Part shown: positions 29,441 through 31,569 of the stretch, piece after piece
How the letters are laid out: the number at the start of each line of letters is the position of its first letter
Numbering within the stretch: position 1 is the stretch's first letter
IMG/VR virus record: IMGVR_UViG_3300031749_000025
Location: 1 to 31,569 of that record
Source of the DNA: a virus
Strand: one strand, 5' to 3'
Length of the DNA stretch: 31,569 nucleotides
Made by a program: the position numbers and the translations under genes
The notes under the pieces: model-generated
Seen by the model: only the letters and a program-made list of their open reading frames with translations
Told to the model about the DNA's origin: nothing
Databases searched by the model: none

Positions 29441-30508
29441 ATGCAACCCACCTTCCTGATCCTCGCCGACCGCACCGACATCACCCGCGCCGTGGCCGAC
29501 CGGCTGCTGGAACTCGTCGTGACCGACGAAGCCGGTCTGTCCTCGGATGCCCTGCGCCTGACGCTGGATGATCGACGCCGGGCCGATGGGGCGATTGCGC
29601 AACTGCCCAAGATTGGCACGGTGCTGGAAGTCTCGCTGTCCTACGCTGGCCGATCCTGGGTGGCGATGGGCAAATTCATCGTCGATGAGATCGAGATCCG
29701 CTCGCCGCCGGCCACGCTGTCCGTCTCGGCCAAGGCGGCCGACATGGTCGGGCCGTTTCGCAGTCCCAAGACACGCTCATGGGATGCAACGACGCTGGGC
29801 AAACTGGTCGAGACCATCGCAGGTGAGCACGGCTACACGCCGAAGGTCGATCCTGAGCTTGGCGCGATCCCCATCCCGCATCTGGACCAGACCGAGGAGT
29901 CGGATATGGCGCTGCTGACACGTCTGGCCGCCAAGCACGATGCGGTGGCCAAACCCGTCGCCGGTTTCCTGGTGCTCGCCCGCCAGGGCGCGGCCAAGAG
30001 CGTCACCGGCCAAGCGCTGCCGACGATCACGCTGCGGCCGGATCAGATCAGCGAGTGGCGCTATCAGTACAGCGCCCGCCGGATAGCGGGCAAAGGCGGC
30101 TCCGGTCTCGCCGACAACAGTGACGCGAATCACGGCGGCGTCAAGGCCTACTGGTGGGACTACCAAAAGGGCGAGCGGCGCGAAGTCGTCGTCGGACGCC
30201 CTCCATACGAGGAGTTGCGCTACGTGCACGCCACCGAAGCCGAGGCCCGCGCTGCTGCCGCCACCCGCAAAAACCGCGGCGAGCGCTCGCAGGCCGAGCT
30301 GAGCTTTCGGGTGCCCGGAGAACCGCGCCTGGCCGCTGAGGCGCGGCTATCCATTGCACTGCGACCGGGCATCCCGACTCGGTGGCGCATCACGCGCGTC
30401 GAGCACCGCTTGAGCGCTCAGGGGTACAGCACCAGCGTCGAGTGCGAACGCGACGTCATCGATCCGATATCGATCACGCAAAGCGAGGTCAACGATGACA
30501 CCCCATGA
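29441..30508 (+). CDS. D: baseplate hub / late control protein D, P2 type
   Basis: The product is 355 aa (P2 gpD is 387); ATG 29441 follows GAGGAGACGCACG. ADRLLELVVTDEAGLSSDAL, RLTLDDRR, ISWVAMGKFIVDEIEI-like strands, ESDMALLTRLAAKHDAVAKP (residues ~150-170) and the IALRPGIPTRWRITRVEHRL end are typical of the GPD family, trimers related to T4 gp27 that join tube and V spike. Despite the old name late control, the role is structural. It overlaps the next gene by 14 nt. Confidence 0.94.
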   Translation: MQPTFLILADRTDITRAVADRLLELVVTDEAGLSSDALRLTLDDRRRADGAIAQLPKIGTVLEVSLSYAGRSWVAMGKFIVDEIEIRSPPATLSVSAKAADMVGPFRSPKTRSWDATTLGKLVETIAGEHGYTPKVDPELGAIPIPHLDQTEESDMALLTRLAAKHDAVAKPVAGFLVLARQGAAKSVTGQALPTITLRPDQISEWRYQYSARRIAGKGGSGLADNSDANHGGVKAYWWDYQKGERREVVVGRPPYEELRYVHATEAEARAAAATRKNRGERSQAELSFRVPGEPRLAAEARLSIALRPGIPTRWRITRVEHRLSAQGYSTSVECERDVIDPISITQSEVNDDTP

Positions 30509-30779
30509 CACCCAGCCGATCACGATCACAGCCAACGAGCTCAAGGCGATGTTGGAGCAGGCTGCCGAACGCGGGGCCGAGCGCGTGCTCGCCCACCTCG
30601 GCCTGGAAAACGGCCACGCCGCGCGCGACATCCGCGAGCTGCGCGACCTGCTGGCCGCTTGGCGCGAGGCGCGCCGCGCCGCCTGGCAGACCATCGTCAA
30701 AGTCACCACGACTGGCGTCCTGGCTGCGCTGCTGGTCGGCATTGCAGTCAAGCTCAAACTGACAGGAGGCGGCTCATGA
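30495..30779 (+). CDS. DUF6127-like small membrane protein, 94 aa
   Basis: ATG 30495 lies 14 nt inside the end of D, after GAGGTCAACG. The N-terminal part (ITANELKAMLEQAAERGAER, VLAHLGLENGHAARDIRELR, DLLAAWREARRAAWQTIVKV) is helical and soluble; residues ~68-88 (TTTGVLAALLVGIAVKLKL) form one membrane helix. This layout fits DUF6127 proteins, which lie next to holin and lysozyme genes in many prophages. A role in lysis timing or as an antiholin is suggested by context; nothing shows it directly. Its stop overlaps the holin start (ATGA). Confidence 0.78.
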   Translation: MTPHDTQPITITANELKAMLEQAAERGAERVLAHLGLENGHAARDIRELRDLLAAWREARRAAWQTIVKVTTTGVLAALLVGIAVKLKLTGGGS

Positions 30780-31252
30780 TCGAAACCCTGTTGGGCGGAT
30801 TGCTGGGCGGCGCGTTCCGCCTCGCGCCCGAGATCCTGAAGTGGCTCGACCGCAAGGGCGAGCGCAGCCACGAACTGGCGATGCAGGACAAGGCGCTTGA
30901 GTTCGAGAAGCTGCGCGGCGCCCAGCGCATGGCCGAGATCGGTGCCGGGGCCGATGCCGCGTGGAACACCGGCGCCATCGAGGCCCTGCGGGAGTCGATC
31001 GCTGCCCAAGGTCAGCGGCCCCGGGTCCGATGGGCCGATGCGCTGTCGGTCAGCGTGCGCCCGGTGATCACCTACTGGTTCATGGCGCTGTATTGCGCGG
31101 CCAAGACGGCGGCGTTCGTGGCTGCCATCAACGGCGGCAGCGACTGGGGCGCCGCGGTCCTGCACGCCTGGACCGAGGCCGATCAAGCCCTGTGGGCCGG
31201 GGTGCTGAACTTCTGGTTCCTCGGCCGCGTGTTCGACCGGGTGCGGCCGTGA
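30776..31252 (+). CDS. holin-like membrane protein, 158 aa
   Basis: ATG 30776 follows GACAGGAGGCGGCTC. The chain has an N-terminal hydrophobic/amphipathic stretch (MIETLLGGLLGGAFRLAPEI), a charged middle helix (WLDRKGERSHELAMQDKALE), then membrane helices at residues ~96-120 (VRPVITYWFMALYCAAKTAA, FVAAI) and ~135-152 (ALWAGVLNFWFLGRVF). The RPVITYWF block and the two to three helices resemble holin-of-three-TM type proteins. It is placed directly before the lysozyme, sharing GTGA with it, so pore formation for endolysin release is likely. The number of true membrane passes is uncertain. Confidence 0.72.
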   Translation: MIETLLGGLLGGAFRLAPEILKWLDRKGERSHELAMQDKALEFEKLRGAQRMAEIGAGADAAWNTGAIEALRESIAAQGQRPRVRWADALSVSVRPVITYWFMALYCAAKTAAFVAAINGGSDWGAAVLHAWTEADQALWAGVLNFWFLGRVFDRVRP

Positions 31253-31569
31253 TCGCGGTTCCCCAGGCGGCCATCGATCTGGCTAAGCGCTTCGAGGGCT
31301 TTCATCGGGTGCCCAAGAATGATCCTGGTCGCGCGCATCCCTACGTCTGCCCGGCCGGCTACTGGACCATCGGCTACGGGCATCTGTGCGATCCGAAGCA
31401 TCCGCCGATCACGGAGGTCGAGGCCGAGGCCTACCTCGCCCAAGATCTGAAGGTGGCGCTGGCCGCCACGCTGCGCTACTGCCCGGTGCTGGCCACCGAG
31501 CCCGAGGGGCGGCTGGCGGCCATCGTGGACTTCACTTTCAACCTCGGGGCGGGGCGGCTGCAGACCTCG
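31249..31569 (+). CDS. endolysin, T4-type lysozyme (GH24), 3' cut by window edge
   Basis: The visible 107 codons run from GTG 31249, which overlaps the holin stop (GTGA), to the window edge. KRFEGF holds the catalytic Glu (residue 16), and HPYVCPAGYWTIGYGH (30-45) is the GH24 signature with T40 matching T4 Thr26. In the position of T4 Asp20 there is a cysteine (C34). T4 lysozyme is known to tolerate Cys there, and CPAG variants are common in phage lysozymes. IVDFTFNLGAGRLQTS starts the C-terminal helical lobe. No signal-anchor is seen at the N terminus, so release by the holin is expected. It cleaves the peptidoglycan glycan strand. Confidence 0.92.
   Translation, partial: MIAVPQAAIDLAKRFEGFHRVPKNDPGRAHPYVCPAGYWTIGYGHLCDPKHPPITEVEAEAYLAQDLKVALAATLRYCPVLATEPEGRLAAIVDFTFNLGAGRLQTS

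Noticed and set aside
1-31569. tRNA genes, integrase, repressor, att sites, insertion sequences
   Set aside because: I looked for clover-leaf patterns, transposase or recombinase motifs and flanking direct repeats and saw none that I can support.

Overview
The window is almost entirely a tailed-phage late region, most likely a prophage or temperate phage of a GC-rich Gram-negative host. The base composition is strongly G+C, codon third positions are G/C-rich, nearly every gene has a clear Shine-Dalgarno, and the structural proteins are of lambda and P2 type, which points to Pseudomonadota; genus cannot be fixed from the window. No integrase, repressor or att site is visible, so lysogeny is inferred only from P2-like late gene D and the family type. 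Both ends are cut: the left edge lies inside a DNA methyltransferase and the right edge inside a lysozyme.

Layout. (1) 1-3.8 kb, accessory: the C-terminal part of a beta-class DNA methyltransferase (+) overlaps tail-to-tail with a NERD-domain nuclease gene carrying a C-terminal zinc finger (-). A tiny membrane protein (+) follows, then six minus-strand genes (a DUF3489-type winged-helix protein, a DUF6900-like protein and four small unknowns). Four of these six are preceded, 36-42 nt before the start codon, by the same 28-bp element: AACGCGCT, twelve bases, AGCCAAGC as read on the plus strand. This repeated leader is the most unusual signal in the window. (2) 3.9-11.1 kb, lambda-type head: terminase large subunit, gpW-like joiner, portal, S49 protease with an in-frame nested scaffold, decoration protein, major capsid protein, FII-like joiner and a lambda-gpU-like tail terminator. 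No small terminase subunit is present. (3) 11.1-15.2 kb, P2-type baseplate: V, an unknown protein, PAAR tip, W (gp25-like), J, I. (4) 15.3-22.4 kb, host-contact module: a 230-aa protein, a 1053-aa DUF4815 protein, small accessory proteins, a 470-aa putative receptor-binding protein, a putative assembly factor and a small membrane protein, ending in two tandem intrinsic terminators. (5) 22.5-30.5 kb, contractile tail: sheath with an inserted domain, tube, E and frameshifted E+E', tape measure, extended U, X, D. (6) 30.5 kb to the edge, lysis: a DUF6127-like membrane protein, a holin-like protein and a T4-type lysozyme.

The genes work as one assembly line. The lambda-type procapsid is built on the nested scaffold, matured by the S49 protease and packaged by the terminase. 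A lambda-like neck is then attached to a P2-like contractile tail, whose baseplate carries a divergent, poorly characterised fibre module. Most genes overlap by 1-4 nt or lie within 15 nt, implying translational coupling. The breaks in this pattern are the best places to look for control or recombination: the 28-bp leaders, the PAAR/W spacer with its palindrome, the J/I hairpin, and the double terminator before the sheath.
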